DNA of 64,000 nt, from the NCBI GenBank assembly GCA_027943245.1, contig JANDJZ010000222.1, positions 1 through 64,000 on the forward strand, written 5' to 3'. Shown in pieces: positions 13,179 to 24,950 of the stretch (the stretch's first letter is position 1; every line of letters begins with the position of its first letter). The DNA is from Acanthamoeba sp. SK_2022b (lineage: Eukaryota > Discosea > Longamoebia > Acanthamoebidae). The notes under the pieces are model-generated. The model was not told where the DNA came from. It saw only the letters and a list, made by a program, of their open reading frames with translations, and did no database searches. A program made the position numbers and the translations under genes.

Positions 13179-14749
13179 ATGTTTGCGGCCAAGGCACGCC
13201 AGACGATGGTGAGAAACCAGTCCACGGTCAGTAAATCGGATTCCATCGAGGAGGTCATCGACAAGTGGGAGAGCACCGAGCTGGAGAAAGTGGAAGCCAA
13301 GGCCAAGCTGCTCGGGTAGCCCCTTGTGTGTTTGTCTTTGTGTTTTTATGCACGGCGCGTGCCTGACAAGCCCCTACACACAGTTCCATCTTCTGCGTAG
13401 ACCACGCCCACATGAAGGACCAGCTCCTGAAGACAAACAACGTCATGGCCGGTACGTTCACATACACCATATGACCCGCTACATAAACGCAAACATGTGG
13501 CCTGTTGGCTTCTTTGTCTTTGACGCCGGCGGTCGTGCAGGCAGCGTGGTGAACCTGCTGGTCAACAACCAGAAGGAGGCCAGGAAGGTGCGAGTCCAGG
13601 AGAGCGAGAGAAAGAAGCGCATAGCCCAGGAGGAGCAGGCCAGGAGGGCCCGACAGGAAAAGATGCGCATCCAGGCCAAGCTCGAGGAGAAGTACTTGCC
13701 TGCTCCCACTACATTTTAGAACTCGCGCGTGCGCGTAGGCCTGCGTTCGTTCGCGTTGGCTTATGGGTGGTCCCCTACGTCAGGTTCCAGCTCATTCCAA
13801 AGGAGGAGATCATGAAGATCTACAAGGAGTGCGACAACGACATGGAGGCCACCATCGACGAGCTGCTCTACCTCGTCGCCCTCACCGAGGCCAAGATGAG
13901 GGAAGCCGAGGAGAAGAAGCGTCGAGCCGAGATGGAAGAACAAATGCGACAGAGCCAGGTCAAGGTCTGTCTTCCCCTGGTCTCAGTTGTTAGCTTCTAC
14001 ACGAGAGATTTTTATTTATTTATTTACAGTTATTATTTATATCTTGTCTACAGCCATTCTAGTTCTTATCTGTTTGGGGTTGTGACAGGAGAAGGAGAAG
14101 CGGGAGAGGAAGGCGAAGAAGAAGGAGGAGAAGAAGGAGAAGAAGCTGAAGAAAAAGGCCGAAAAGGCCAAGAGCGAGAGCGCCGATGAGGAGGAGGAGG
14201 AAAGCGTCACCATCATGAACTTCATCGATTCGCTCTCGCACACCGGCCTCACCATCGATGAAGGTATCCGCGCCTCTCCCTCTCTATCCCTCCCTCTTTC
14301 CTTCTTCACGTGTTCGTTTGTCCATCGTCTTGATCCCCGACTCACGCCTTGATCGCGGGACAGCTGCGGTGGAGGACACGAGCGAGAAGAGCAAGGAGCT
14401 GGCGATCTCGCTCGCCCAAGAACACTTTGAATCGCTGAACAGGTGCGCTCCCCTCCCCCCTCCCCCCTCTGTTGCGCACAGCTCGCGCCGCCCCACGCGT
14501 GGCCTGCCTCTATCGGTCGACGACGCCCCCCCCCACTGACCACACGCGATGTGTCCGCAAAAAAAAGGGAGGAGATCGAGGGCGTGCTGGCCAAGCACGA
14601 GTACACGCTCAGCGAAGCGGCGTCGGCCAGCCTCCTCGAGACCTCGGAGAACAAGCAGGTCCAGGTGCTGCTGCTCGCCTTCGACAAGGAGTTCGAGGAG
14701 TGGGAGATCAGGGAGCTGCTCGGCGACCACGGTATCCTTTCCTCTCTCC

Positions 14750-14799
<50 letters not shown>

Positions 14800-15425
14800 C
14801 TCTGATCATCGTTTGAACGCTGTGCGGCCACACGCTAGACTGGGACAGCGCTGCGGTGACGGTGGCGCTCAACGCCAAGCTGGACGAGCGAAAGAAGCGG
14901 CGCGAGGAGGAGCTGGCCGCGGCCGCCGAGGCCCAGGCCGAGGCCGAGAGGGAGCGGGCCAGGAAGGCCCTCGAGGCCGAGAAGCAGACCGCCGCCAAGG
15001 CGGAGGCCAAGCCCAAGCCCAAGCCGAGCGAGAGCGAGAGCGCGGAGCTCGCGGAGCGCAGGGTGCAGGCGGAGAAGCGGCTCACGCTGCGCAGGGTCAA
15101 GAAGACCGAGAACCTGGGCAACCAGTTTGAGCGACAGATGCGCGAGCGGCAGGAGGCCCAGCTGGCGCAGAAGCAGCGCGACACCGCCCAGCAGCAGCAG
15201 AAGGTGGAGGGGGCCAGGCAGCAGCTCGTCAAGAACCTCCAGGTGCGCGCCCTGCCTCCCCCCCTCCCCCCAAAGCTGCGATTGGCTGACGTTGGCCCAT
15301 CGATGCACGCGCGCGCGCGCGCAGGGCATGTTCCACCCCAACATGATGATGGGCGGTGGACCTCCGCCCCGTCGCCCTCCCAGGCCTACTGAAGGTGCTC
15401 TACTCTCTCTCTCTCTCTCTCGCCC

Positions 15426-15487
<62 letters not shown>

Positions 15488-15932
15488 CGTGGCTGATGAC
15501 GCACACGCCGCACACGACACGCGCAGCCGCCCCCACGCCGGATCAGGTCGCAGAGGGCGCCACGAAGGTGGCCTTTGACCTGCCGCAGGAGGCTCACTCT
15601 CACGACACGCCGCCGACGCCGGCGCCAGCGGAGTCCGCCGTTGCCGCCACTGACGCCACTGACGCCGCCCCCGCTGCTCCCGCCGCCACCGACAGTTCGA
15701 GTACCGCTCGACTCCCCCCCCCCTTCGGTTGTGTCTGTGTGTGTTGTGTGGGGGGGGGGTGAGCGCGTGCTGAACGAACTGCGCGGGGGGGGCGTGGCCA
15801 GGCGAGTTCGTGGACCACTTCCTGGAGGTGAGGAAGGCGAGGGTCGTGGGCGCCAGAGGCCGCCGGGCCCCGACGAGGAAGCCCAGGGGGACCGCCACCA
15901 AGGAACTCGCGGCAACGCCCGAGAGCGAGTGA
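13179..15932 (+). CDS. CUE-domain, coiled-coil protein of unknown function
   Basis: ATG 13179 (MFAAKARQTMVRNQSTVS), TGA at 15930-15932; about 10 exons and roughly 540 aa. N-terminal helices (EEVIDKWESTELEKVEAKAK) lead to a charged coil (VRVQESERKKRIAQEEQARR). A CUE-like ubiquitin-binding module then reads FQLIPKEEIMKIYKECDND-MEATIDELLYL. A second Lys/Glu coil follows. A further helical unit ends EFEEWEIRELLGDHDWDSAA, again CUE/UBA-like. The long Ala/Glu/Gln-rich coil at 14860-15240 precedes a Met/Gly/Pro segment (GMFHPNMMMGGGPPP), an Ala/Pro/Thr linker and a basic tail. Ubiquitin binding is inferred from the CUE-like fold signature only. No catalytic domain is visible. Two introns carry long GT tracts (14752-14798, 15426-15486). 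Confidence 0.75.
14752..14798. repeat. (GT)n microsatellite in CUE gene intron
   Basis: About 46 bp of GT just after the donor following ELLGDH. A second GT run of about 60 bp occupies 15426-15486 in a later intron of the same gene, preceded by a CT run. Confidence 0.95.
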
Positions 15933-16199
15933 TGTAGCGCGGTCGCCCGTTAACCACACCTGCGCAGATGTATTGGCCAAGATAATTCGATGATAATTAT
16001 TGCTTAGTCCAGCTAGATAGATATATAGTTAACGCGTCCTTCACTTCAATTGCGGTTTTTTAAGTCAAGTCATCTCAGATGGTTGCTCTTGCCCGGCCAA
16101 CCGGAACGCGCACTAATTTAGACCAGAATAAAGGCAGAACGCGGCCGCCGAGGCGTTTTTGTCACTCGCCACCCCGACGCACAGCACACTCCACTACAC

Positions 16200-17573
16200 A
16201 TGAAGACCGCCACCGTCGCCTTGCTCATTTGCGGCGCGCTCCTCGTTGCTTCGGCCGCAGCGCAAGTCGGTGGGGCACCCCCCGAAGCTGTTTTATATCA
16301 GATAACGTTTCTTGAATGAATAATTATTTTTGTTTTGTTTGCTCACTTCACGTTCACCCACGCCCTTCCCTCCGACAGCCAAGGGAGTTGCCAAGCTGAA
16401 GGCGACCGACCTCGGTGCCGGCCTCAACGTCTCCGGCTATGTGACCTTCACCCTCATGGAAGATGGCACCGTACGTTACTATTGGGCGATCGCATATTGC
16501 TCCTCGGACCTCCGTTTTAACGAGTTGTCTCCCGGGTCAGGTCGGCGTGGTGGCCAACATCACAGGCGACCTGGCCGACCAGGAGTATGGCATGCACATC
16601 CACCAGGTCCCTCCCCGCTTTGCTTTAGAAAAACAACGATAACAGAATATATATAAACATTATTATTATTATTATTATTATTTTATGATTTATTTTTTCG
16701 CATGCAGTTCGGCGACCTGACCAACAAGGTGACCGGCACGTCGGCGGGCTCGCACTTTGTGGGCCGCGGCTCGTCGTCGCACGGCTGCCCGCCTTCCATC
16801 GACCGCCACGAGGGCGACATGGTGCGCGAGAGCTCTATCTCTTCATCCACCCATCACGCCCATGAACCCCACGCTCACCGACACCGACCGCCCAGGGCAA
16901 CTGGACCGCCGTGGGCGGCAGCATCCAAGTGGCCAAGACCCTCGACCTGCTCGCGCTCGACGGCAACTTGTACTACTTGCTGCACCCCCTCGGAGTCCTT
17001 CGCTTCACGCGCAAGCCTGAACAACGCGCGCATGTGTGTGTGTGTGTGTGTCGTGTGTGTGCGTGTGTGTTGCAGCTCGATCATTGGCAGGGCCGTCGTG
17101 CTGCACCAGCATGCGGACAATTGCAGCATGCCGACTGGCTTTGCAGGCAACTACCTTGCCGTTGGCGCGATCGGCATCACCAACGTCGCCAACAACACCG
17201 CCTCCAGTACAGCTTACGCCTCACGTTCTGGTTGTTGTCCTCGCCGGTCACGCGCAATCTCTCACACACGCGTGACATGAATTCCGCAGATAACGCGTCA
17301 ATCACGTCTGCTGTGGCCGTTCTCGAGCCCACTTCCAACTGCAACGCGAGCTGCGGCGGCACCGTTTGGATCACCACCACCGACCAGGTATTCGCCACAC
17401 AGCAGTAACGGGAAACGGTTGGGGCTCACTGTGGATTGTTGCAGGGCGTCCGCGTGGTGGCCCAGGTAGCCGGCCTCGATTATGGCTCCAAGCACGGCTT
17501 CCACATCCACATCGTACGTGCGCACCATCACTGCTCGACTCTGCCGGCGAGCCTCGTGATTGAACGATGGTCG

Positions 17574-17653
<80 letters not shown>

Positions 17654-18393
17654 CGACCAGTATGGCGACCTGACCAGCACCGATGGCACGAGCGTGGGCT
17701 CGCACTGGAACCCGACCGGCGCATCGCACCACCTCCCCGAGACCACGCCTCGCCACGTGGGCGATCTGGTGCGCTCAGTTTCATGTCATTGACCAATTTA
17801 ACCTTTATCCTTTATTCTTATATTTAAAACTATTTCTTTCTACATTTTGGAATATAGAGTTCTATTAGTTTTTTAATTGTTCTCTTAATTTAATCTGGAT
17901 GGTGTTGGCACGATTGCAGGGTAACATTCAGTCGTACGATCCGGCGACGGGGCTTGCCTACTTCAACTACACCACGACCAACATCCCCAACGTCTACTCC
18001 TTGCTCGGACGCGCAGTACGGCCCGCTACATCCCCCCCCCCCCCCGCAGTCTTTCCTAGAGCCCCAATCATTCGCTCACATTCGTTGCAGGTCGCCATTC
18101 ACAGCAGCAACGACCACGGCTCTGGCCGTGGCTGCGACCAAAGCGGTACGCTGTTCTCTCCTGTCCCGGTGCATGCCTTAGTGAGATGGTCGACTGATTG
18201 GTGATGGCGAACAGGCAAGTCGGGCGTGCGTATCATGGTGGGCGTGATCGGCGTCACCAACTCGTCCACAGTGGCCACCACGGTGCCCATCGCGGTTGAC
18301 AACAGCTTCAGCAACGAGGACTGCGTGCCCGGCAGCGCCAGCGGACTCAGCTCTCCGCTGGCCCAGCTTTTCGCCTACATGCGCCAGGACTGA
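16200..18393 (+). CDS. Secreted tandem-domain Cu/Zn superoxide dismutase
   Basis: ATG 16200 starts a clear signal peptide (MKTATVALLICGALLVASAA). Two complete SOD_Cu domains follow. Domain 1 has YGMHIHQFGDLT, SAGSHF, HGCPPSIDRHEGDMGNW and RAVVLHQHADNC. Domain 2 has HGFHIHIYGDLT, GSHWNPTGASHH, TPRHVGDLGN and RAVAIHSSNDHG. All Cu and Zn ligand His/Asp positions are present in both. The usual disulfide Cys (in the GCTSAGPHF region and before GVIG) is replaced in both domains (GTSAGSHF/LAVGAIG; GTSVGSHW/IMVGVIG); other cysteines (HGCP, DNC, GRGC) are present. Domain 1 has Tyr where the active-site Arg normally lies; domain 2 keeps Arg. Ends LFAYMRQD, TGA 18391-18393. A secreted or phagosomal antioxidant role is inferred. 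The last exon and 3' flank are copied further downstream. Confidence 0.9.
17575..17650. repeat. (GT)n microsatellite in SOD domain 2 intron
   Basis: About 75 bp of GT that splits the metal-ligand loop: the exon ends HIHI and the next begins YGDLT. Confidence 0.95.
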
Positions 18394-18764
18394 GTGCGGG
18401 CCTCTCGTCGCTGGCCAGCACACCAACCCAACATCGACAACAATATGAACGTGTGTGCGAACCCGTGGCTGTAAATCGACCTTGGTTCTGTAAAGCATAA
18501 AGCATAGACTCTGTCGCCTCCTGGCACCCCAACCACGAGCCAGCGCGCTTGAGAACCTCCCCAAGCACTGCCAGTTGCACAGGAGCTACTGTGATGTTTA
18601 AGTGGTTAGGACACAACCTCCACGAGCTCAAAAGCACAACACTGAGGTTCAAGAGCCAGTGATCGCTGTACTGTTGCTGTGGTTTCAAGTCACTAACGTC
18701 AAGTATCACCAAATATGTAAAGCGGTGAGGTTGCGGAAGAGGTTGTGCCAAGAAGCGCCGGCGC
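18394..18764. other. SOD-serpin intergenic with tRNA-like boxes
   Basis: Contains a segment (18470-18575, gtaaagcataaag and ccaagcactgccag) that recurs at about 20880-20985, 23510-23610 and 26215-26300. At about 18595-18660 there is a box A-like aagtggttaggacac and, 30 bp on, a box B-like gaggttcaagagcc. Part of this recurs near 23655-23700 without box A. That suggests a tRNA-derived short element rather than a functional tRNA, because I cannot fold a convincing anticodon arm. Confidence 0.35.
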
Positions 18765-20567
18765 CTAGCCGGCGCTCGTGGGGCTCATAACTCGCCCTAT
18801 GAACAGAGGACAGGCGAGGTGCGTGTTGTAGATGACGAACAGGAACGGCCGGTCCACGACGAAGTCCACTATCGGGAGGTCATCGTAGTAACTGTGTCCA
18901 AGCGTGAGGACTACCGTGGAGGCTGCAGCGGCCTCGGTTCCTTCCTCGTCCACAGCCACGAAGGTCTTGTGCAGCACTCGATTCATGGCCAGTGCGGCCG
19001 GTCTGCCGATTGATGGTGCAAGACGTTGTTCGTTAGCACGACTACAATGTGTGTGCGGGTGATGAGAAAGACGCGCAACCTAGAGTCGTGACTGGAGAGC
19101 ATGGGGCTGAAATCGGCCTTGCTCACTGAGAAGCCATCTATGATGCCCATCTCCGCCAGGATAGGCGACAGCTCAACCTGATGCTCGAAATTGAACCGCG
19201 GCAGCTTGACATTGACTGACGCCATGTTAAGGGCGCCCACGGTGGCGCTTATGTTATTGAGCCTCTCTTCCGAATACAACTGCAGCCCCAAGGCGATGTA
19301 CTCGAGAAAGTAAGACATTCGCGCATCGATGCCCCATTCATTCATTGGTTGGCACACGCACCGCTTGGAGAGCGCTCATCGAATTCTCATGAGGCCGCAG
19401 CAGAAGCATGGACCAGTCTGTGTCGTGGTAAGGTAGAGCCACCATGGCGTGATCGGAGAAGTTGGCGTAGAGCGTCTGGAGCCCTTTGAGGCTCATCATG
19501 CTCACCAAGGCGGTGTCCTGGTCGGCCAGCTTGTGAAAAACCTCGGTGACGGTGGGCTCTTTGAACTTCTTCTCCCAGGCGCCTGTGTGTGGCAGTGTTT
19601 GTGGTTTTCTCTGATTCACCAAAGCATGTCGAGCGAGGGCACTCACCTTTAAAGTAGATAGCGTTCGTGATTAACAAGGGATTCTCTGGTCGTATGACAC
19701 TGGCAGCACGGCACAGTCAGCAGGTACAAGAGAGAGCAACATACGTGGTCAAAGTGAAGGGATGAGCTGAACGTGGTACCCTGGGGGCACGATGTTCTTG
19801 ATCCTATCCTTCGTCTTCCCTGCGACCCAGGAGTTGATGGCCTGGCGTACTTGCTCGCCTCGAGAGAAGTCCAGGTTTTGGGCTTTGGCCCGGAGCTCCA
19901 GAGCTCTCTGCCGGAAGATATCATCGAGATGCAACTCGTTGGAAACCCACACCCCGTTCGAGAGGGTGAGCTCCACCTCGTACGCTTTGTTTAGCTGTTG
20001 CGCCACGAGCACACGTGTTAGATGAGCACCGCGCGCGCGCGCGCACACACACACACACACACTCTCTCTCTCTCTTTCTCTTTTGTGTACCTCGTGGACG
20101 AGTGCGGCTGTGTCGTTGTGAAATTGCTCATCGTCATGACCAGCACCATATCCGATGGCGTGCCGCAGCTGGGCGGCGGTGTTGCTTTTGGCTCCCGCCA
20201 ACACCACGGCAAGCGCGGTACTGATGCTGTACGGCGACACGAAGACATTCTCCTCTTCCCCTGCCTTGGCGGCGACGAGCCCGAAGAGCTTCGCCGCGAA
20301 CCTCGTGTGCGCCATGCTCGCCCGTTGCGCCTCGGCTGTGGGCGAGTCCATCGTGGTGCTGAAGGTGGGAGCTTCCTGCGATTCCGTGGGCACAGCTGCA
20401 AAGGGGATGAAGGTGACGTAAGTCGAGCAGGACAACACACAGGCGTGCAACTTGCTGACGTATGTCGGGTGCGTACAGGTGCGAGGTGCGACCGAAGCAG
20501 GGTCAAAGAGACGCGAAGCGAAAACCGCGAGTGCCAGGGCAAGTATCGCTAAGACAGCTGTCTTCAT
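18765..20567 (-). CDS. Secreted serpin (serine protease inhibitor)
   Basis: I take ATG 20567 because it starts a signal peptide (MKTAVLAILALALAVFASR); an in-frame upstream ATG at 20624 is possible. Serpin landmarks in order: FAAKLFGLVAAKAGEEENVF, VSPYSISTALAVVLAGAKSN, TAAQLRHAIGY, LSNGVWVSNELHL, INSWVAGKTKDRIKNIVP, PLLITNAIYFKG, AWEKKFKE, VNVKLPRFNFEHQVELSPIL, and the reactive-loop hinge VAVDEEGTEAAAASTVV followed by VDRPFLFVIYNTHLACPLF and a TAG at 18765-18767. The small-residue hinge (GTEAAAAS) is typical of inhibitory serpins, so protease inhibition is expected. By hinge counting the scissile bond falls near LTLGHS, but this is uncertain. About seven exons. It is convergent with the SOD gene and is the most intact of several serpin copies in this block. 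Confidence 0.9.
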
Positions 20568-20739
20568 GGGAGCGTTGAGGGTCGCAGTGTGCACAGTGGT
20601 GTCGATGGACATAAGGAGAGCCAAGGTTGCTCTTGCTGGGAAGTGACGTGCTTTGTGGGGATTGGGCCAACACTTCGCTTCCCTCGTTTTTTGTGGCCGC
20701 CGGTTTGCCAGTTAGGTTTGCCGCGGAAGCCTCCCGACC

Positions 20740-21570
20740 GTCATGCCCCAAGCAAAGCAGCCCACTTCACCGGATCTCTCCGCACACCCCAGCAGCTTCC
20801 ATTCCTCTCCCAAGGAGGGCCAGCGGACTCACCTCTCCGCTGGCCCACCTTGACGATATGAATGTGTGAACCTGTGGGCAGTACATCGACCTTGGTACTG
20901 TAAAGCATAAGGGTATCACCTGTCGCTTCTGCGCACCCATACCATGAGCCAGCGGAGGACCTCCCCAAGCACTGCCAGCACACACTGCGAGTGCGTGGCT
21001 GCGAAACAGGCCGTTCGCTTCATGCTCTCGCAAGGATCACGCCTACCACAGTTGCACATATGCTGTTCATTAGAACGAGTACTATGTGTGCGGGTGATGA
21101 GAAAGACGAGCAACCTAGAGTCGTGACAAGAGAGCATGGGGCTGAGATTGGCCTTGCTCACTGTGAAGCCATCTATGATCGAATACAACTGCAGCCCCAA
21201 GTCGATGAACTCAAAAAAGACGTTGAAGAGGTGAGCTGAACGTGGTACATGGGGGCACGATGTCCTTGATCCTATCCTTCGTCTGGCCTGGCGTGCTCGC
21301 TCGCCTTGAGTGAGAAGTCCAGGTTTTGGGCTTTGGCCCGGAGATCTTGAGCTCTCTGTCGGAAGAGCTCATCGAGCTGCAACTCGTTGGAAACCCACAC
21401 CCCGTTCGAGAGGGTGAGCCACCTCCAACGCTTTGTTCAGCTGATGCGCCACGTGTTAGACCAGCACCGCGCACAAGACACACACTCTCTTGTGTACCTA
21501 ATCGTCAAGACCAGCACCATGTTGCCTTTGGCTCCAGCCAACACTACGGCAAGCGCGGTACTGACACCGG
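20740..21570 (-). pseudogene. Degenerate serpin copy with SOD-3' fragment
   Basis: Positions about 20817-20985 match the SOD last exon and 3' flank. From 21060 to 21560 the DNA matches the intact serpin gene in pieces: the region around ADFSPMLSSHDSRL, then GTTFSS and KTKDRIK, then the LELRAKAQNLDF and NGVWVSNEL region. Exons are missing and frames are broken (the INSWVAG part is lost), so no full serpin can be read. Confidence 0.75.
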
Positions 21571-21648
21571 TAGTTCGCGAAGCGGTGGCAGGGCCGAGCT
21601 TCGTTTTTTTTTTTTTTTTTAAGTTTTTTCACAAGAAAATAAAGAAGG

Positions 21649-22262
21649 TCACGAAGGACAGACCAGACCAACAAGGAAGCTGTTGTCGCCGCACACGCGT
21701 TTCACTCCTCGGTTCGCGCATGGGCAGAAGTAGTGCGTGAGCGCAAAGAACACCATGCCCACCGGCATGAAAAGGACGCCCCACAGCATCCAGAACACGA
21801 ATAGGAAGACCACGTCCACGCACAGCAGCAGCAACACCACCAGGACGAAGATCGGGAAGATCGACCCTGTGCCCCGCCCCCCACCATCCACAGCCACGCA
21901 TCGCCACCATCATCGCCTCGCCAGCCTTTCACTCTCACAGCGCCAGCAACGTGCTTTCGCCAAAACAACAACAACACGAAGAGAAGGACACGAGGCGTAC
22001 CGCAGAAAGTCCGCGTATACCAGTTGCTCCAGCTCCCGAACGAACACTGGCAGGTGAGGGTGGAGGTGGGTAAGATCATCAGGTAGCCATTCCGCCTGCA
22101 GTCGTAGGCTGTGTTGCACACGTCGCAGTGGGAGCACTCCCATATGCAGCAGCCACGATCTCCCGTTGGCCGCTCGAAGCATTCGCAGTCGTTGCCGTCG
22201 TCGTGGGGGCTGGCCGGCGGCGCTGTGATAGTGATCCCGCCGTTAGCACGGCAGATCACCAG

Positions 22263-22309
<47 letters not shown>

Positions 22310-23059
22310 CGTGCGTGCGTGTGCACGATCGTGACTGCAAAAGTTGAGAGAAGAGGCCATCATTTGCAGTTGCGGTGTTGTTGCTGTGGTACCTGTGGTA
22401 CCGGATGGCTTGACGGGGTCCTGCAGCTCGATATGCACCTGCTGGGTGTAGACTGGCGGCGCGCCCTCGTCTGACGACGACGACGCGCGCTTCTTGCCGT
22501 GCCTTTGGTTGTACCTGCACCCCAGAGAACTGAGGCCAACGCCCGCGCCACAAAACGCCGCACACAAAAACACTAAAACATGCAGGAGATACCGATCAAC
22601 GGCATTGCGGAGGGCCCAGTTGGGCACGAGGGTGGGCTGGATGGAGCTCTTGCAGACGGGACATGTGGGCGACGCGCTCACTTGCCTCATCCACGCCGTG
22701 ATCGAGCTCGTCGAGAAACTGTACCCGACCGACCACCAGACCGTTAGTTGTGATCGCCAGGCAACATTGAACATAAAAAGGGAGATGGGGGGGCACCTGT
22801 GACCACAGGGAGTGACCATGACTGCGTCTTCCTGGTGTATGCGTTGCTTGTGAGCATCATCGCAACGTTATATCAAATTAATCAATAACTAAGGTGTAAA
22901 AAAAGAAAGATAGTTTGTTAAGATGGTGCAAGTGTAAAAATGGTCCAAAAAAAAAAGAGGAAGCCAGCGGACCATGACGCCGAGAGTGATGGGGTCAATC
23001 AGCTCCGGTGGAGGCTCATCGCGTGGGCTGTTCTCGCCGTCGCTCGAGGTTCGTGTCAT
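21649..23059 (-). CDS. U-box, Cys-rich, transmembrane protein (copy 1)
   Basis: ATG 23059 gives MTRTSSDGENSPRDEPPPEL. Phase-0 joins make a U-box: LIDPITLGVM, EDAVMVTPCGHS, FSTSSITAWMRQVSASPTCP, VCKSSIQPTLVPNWALRNAV (about residues 18-83). U-boxes recruit E2 enzymes, so E3 ubiquitin ligase activity is inferred. A short basic and Ser-rich linker follows, then a Cys-rich part (DCECFERPTGDRGCCIWECS, HCDVCNTAYDC, TCQCSFGSWSNWYTRTFCG). Two hydrophobic helices follow (IFPIFVLVVLLLLCVDVVF, LWGVLFMPVGMVFFAL), and then HYFCPCANRGVKRVCG to the stop at 21649-21651. About 290 aa. The join at the GT-repeat intron (22264-22305) is the least certain. I know no family with this exact layout. The paralogue at 24157-25631 is very similar. 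Confidence 0.7.
22264..22320. repeat. (GT)n/(GCGT)n microsatellite in U-box gene 1 intron
   Basis: GT tract passing into a GCGT tract. The equivalent intron of the second U-box gene has the same kind of repeat expanded to about 90 bp (24874-24964). Confidence 0.95.
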
Positions 23060-23620
23060 TTGTCCTCGGGGCCGAATTCTTTTGGTGTGTGACGCAGACG
23101 CCTTATGCGCTTGTTTGTTGTCTCCTTCCTTTACTAATACGACTTCAAAAGAGCTAAGCTGAAAAGTGCGGAGTTCTAGAAGAACAGGCACGCCGTTGGG
23201 TCACAATTGGCCAATAGCCACGAGTGTCGGTGGAGAACTCGCTCTCCTCAGCAGAAGTTACTGACGTATGTCGGGTGCGACCGAAGCAGGGTCAGAGAGA
23301 CGCGAAGCAAAAACCGCGAGTGCCAGGGCAAGTATCGCACAGACAGCTGTCTTCATGGGAGCGTTGAGGGTCGCAGTGTGCGCAGTGGTGCCGCTGGACA
23401 TAAGGCGAGCCAAGGTTGCTCTTGCTTGGGAAGTGACGTGCTTTGTTGGGATTGGGCCAACACTTTTGTGGCCGCCGGTCCGGTTTGCCCGCGGAAGCCT
23501 CCCATAAATCGACATTGGTACTGTAAAGCATAAATCATCGGCTCTGTCGCTTCTTAGCATCCCAACCATGAGCCAGCGGAGAACCGCCCCAAGCACTGCC
23601 AGCACACACTGCGAGTGCGG
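23060..23620. repeat. Serpin-5'/SOD-3' fragments of the duplicated block
   Basis: 23260-23450 closely matches the serpin first exon and upstream DNA (the signal-peptide exon is readable on the minus strand). 23505-23610 matches the SOD 3' flank segment. No complete gene is present. These fragments sit just upstream of the U-box gene 1 start. Confidence 0.75.
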
Positions 23621-23713
23621 GCGTAGTGGCTGCGAACCAGGCCGCATCTACACAGCAGCTCCAAGAGCTCAAAAGCATAACACTGAGGTTCAGCTGGACA
23701 GAGCCAGTGATCG

Positions 23714-23793
23714 CCACTGTTGCTGTGGTAGTACCACTGCACAATTTGGAGATACTGTATGTTAGTGACTTGGTACTACCACAGCAACAGTGG
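23714..23793. repeat. Perfect 23-bp inverted repeat, 34-bp loop
   Basis: Arms at 23714-23736 (begins ccactgttgctg) and 23771-23793 (ends cagcaacagtgg) are exact reverse complements. The outer part of the left arm is also found near 18668 in the SOD-serpin gap. Confidence 0.9.
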
Positions 23794-24156
23794 TGGAAGA
23801 GTTGTGGAAGAAGTGATCACTACACCAGCTTCACAACACCCTGCCTCTCAACTTTTGACTGGACCACTTGAAGCTCTTCATCTCATCCTTCACACACCAC
23901 CAGCATGCTTGAGCACACTTGCAATCACCCTTGGAGTCTGGAACAACCCTGTCCGACCACACCATCCCCTACATGACCCGCAACAGGACCCACAACATCC
24001 CCTACTGAGGCTTGCACTCCTTATGGTCCACTAATTAAAATGTCTGAACCTTTCCAGCCTGCATCTCCCATTCCATATTCATCAGAAGCAAATTGGTTCC
24101 ATTTATCAACTTCAAGAACCACAATGTCCAAATCATTTTGCCCACCACCAGGATGG
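23794..24156. other. Intergenic, nothing recognised
   Basis: Sequence between the hairpin and the end of the second U-box gene. No coding frame, RNA or repeat stands out. Confidence 0.5.
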
Positions 24157-24874
24157 TCATGAAGTACAGATCAGGCCAACAAGGAAGCTATAGCTGCCGC
24201 ACAAGCGACTCACTCCTCGGTTCACGCATGGGCAGAAGTAGTGTGTGAACGCGAAGAACGCCATGCCCACCAGCATGAGGACGCTCCACGGGGTCCAGAT
24301 CACGAATAGGATGACCACGTCCACGCACAGCAGCAGCAACACCACCAGCACGAAGATCGGGAAGATCGACCCTGTGTGCCCCGCAGCCACGCATCATCAC
24401 CGTCATCGCCTCGCCAGCCTTTCACTCTCACAGGCCCACAAGCGCCAGCAACGTGCTTTCGCCAAAACAACAACAACACCAAGAGAAGGACACGAGGCGT
24501 ACCGCAGAAAGTCCGCGTATACCAGTTGCTCCAGCGCCCGAACGAGCCCAGACAGGTGGCAGTGGAGGTGGGGAAGATCAGCAGGTGGTCCCGGCAGTCG
24601 TCAGCAATCTTGCACACGCCGCAGTGGGAGCACTCCCATATGCAGCAGCCACGATCTCCCGTTGGCCGCTCGAAGCATTCGCAGTCGCCGCCGTCGTCGT
24701 CATGGGGGGCGGCCGGCGGCGTGTTCGACGGAGTAGAGGTGGGAGCCGGCGTGTCATCTCGATCGTCGAAAGAGGAGACGGAGGAAACCGATGAGGTAGA
24801 AGACCGCAGCCCCACCGGCAGCGCTGTGATAGTGATATCCCCCGTTAGCACACGGCTCTACTGCAGATCACCAG

Positions 24875-24950
<76 letters not shown>

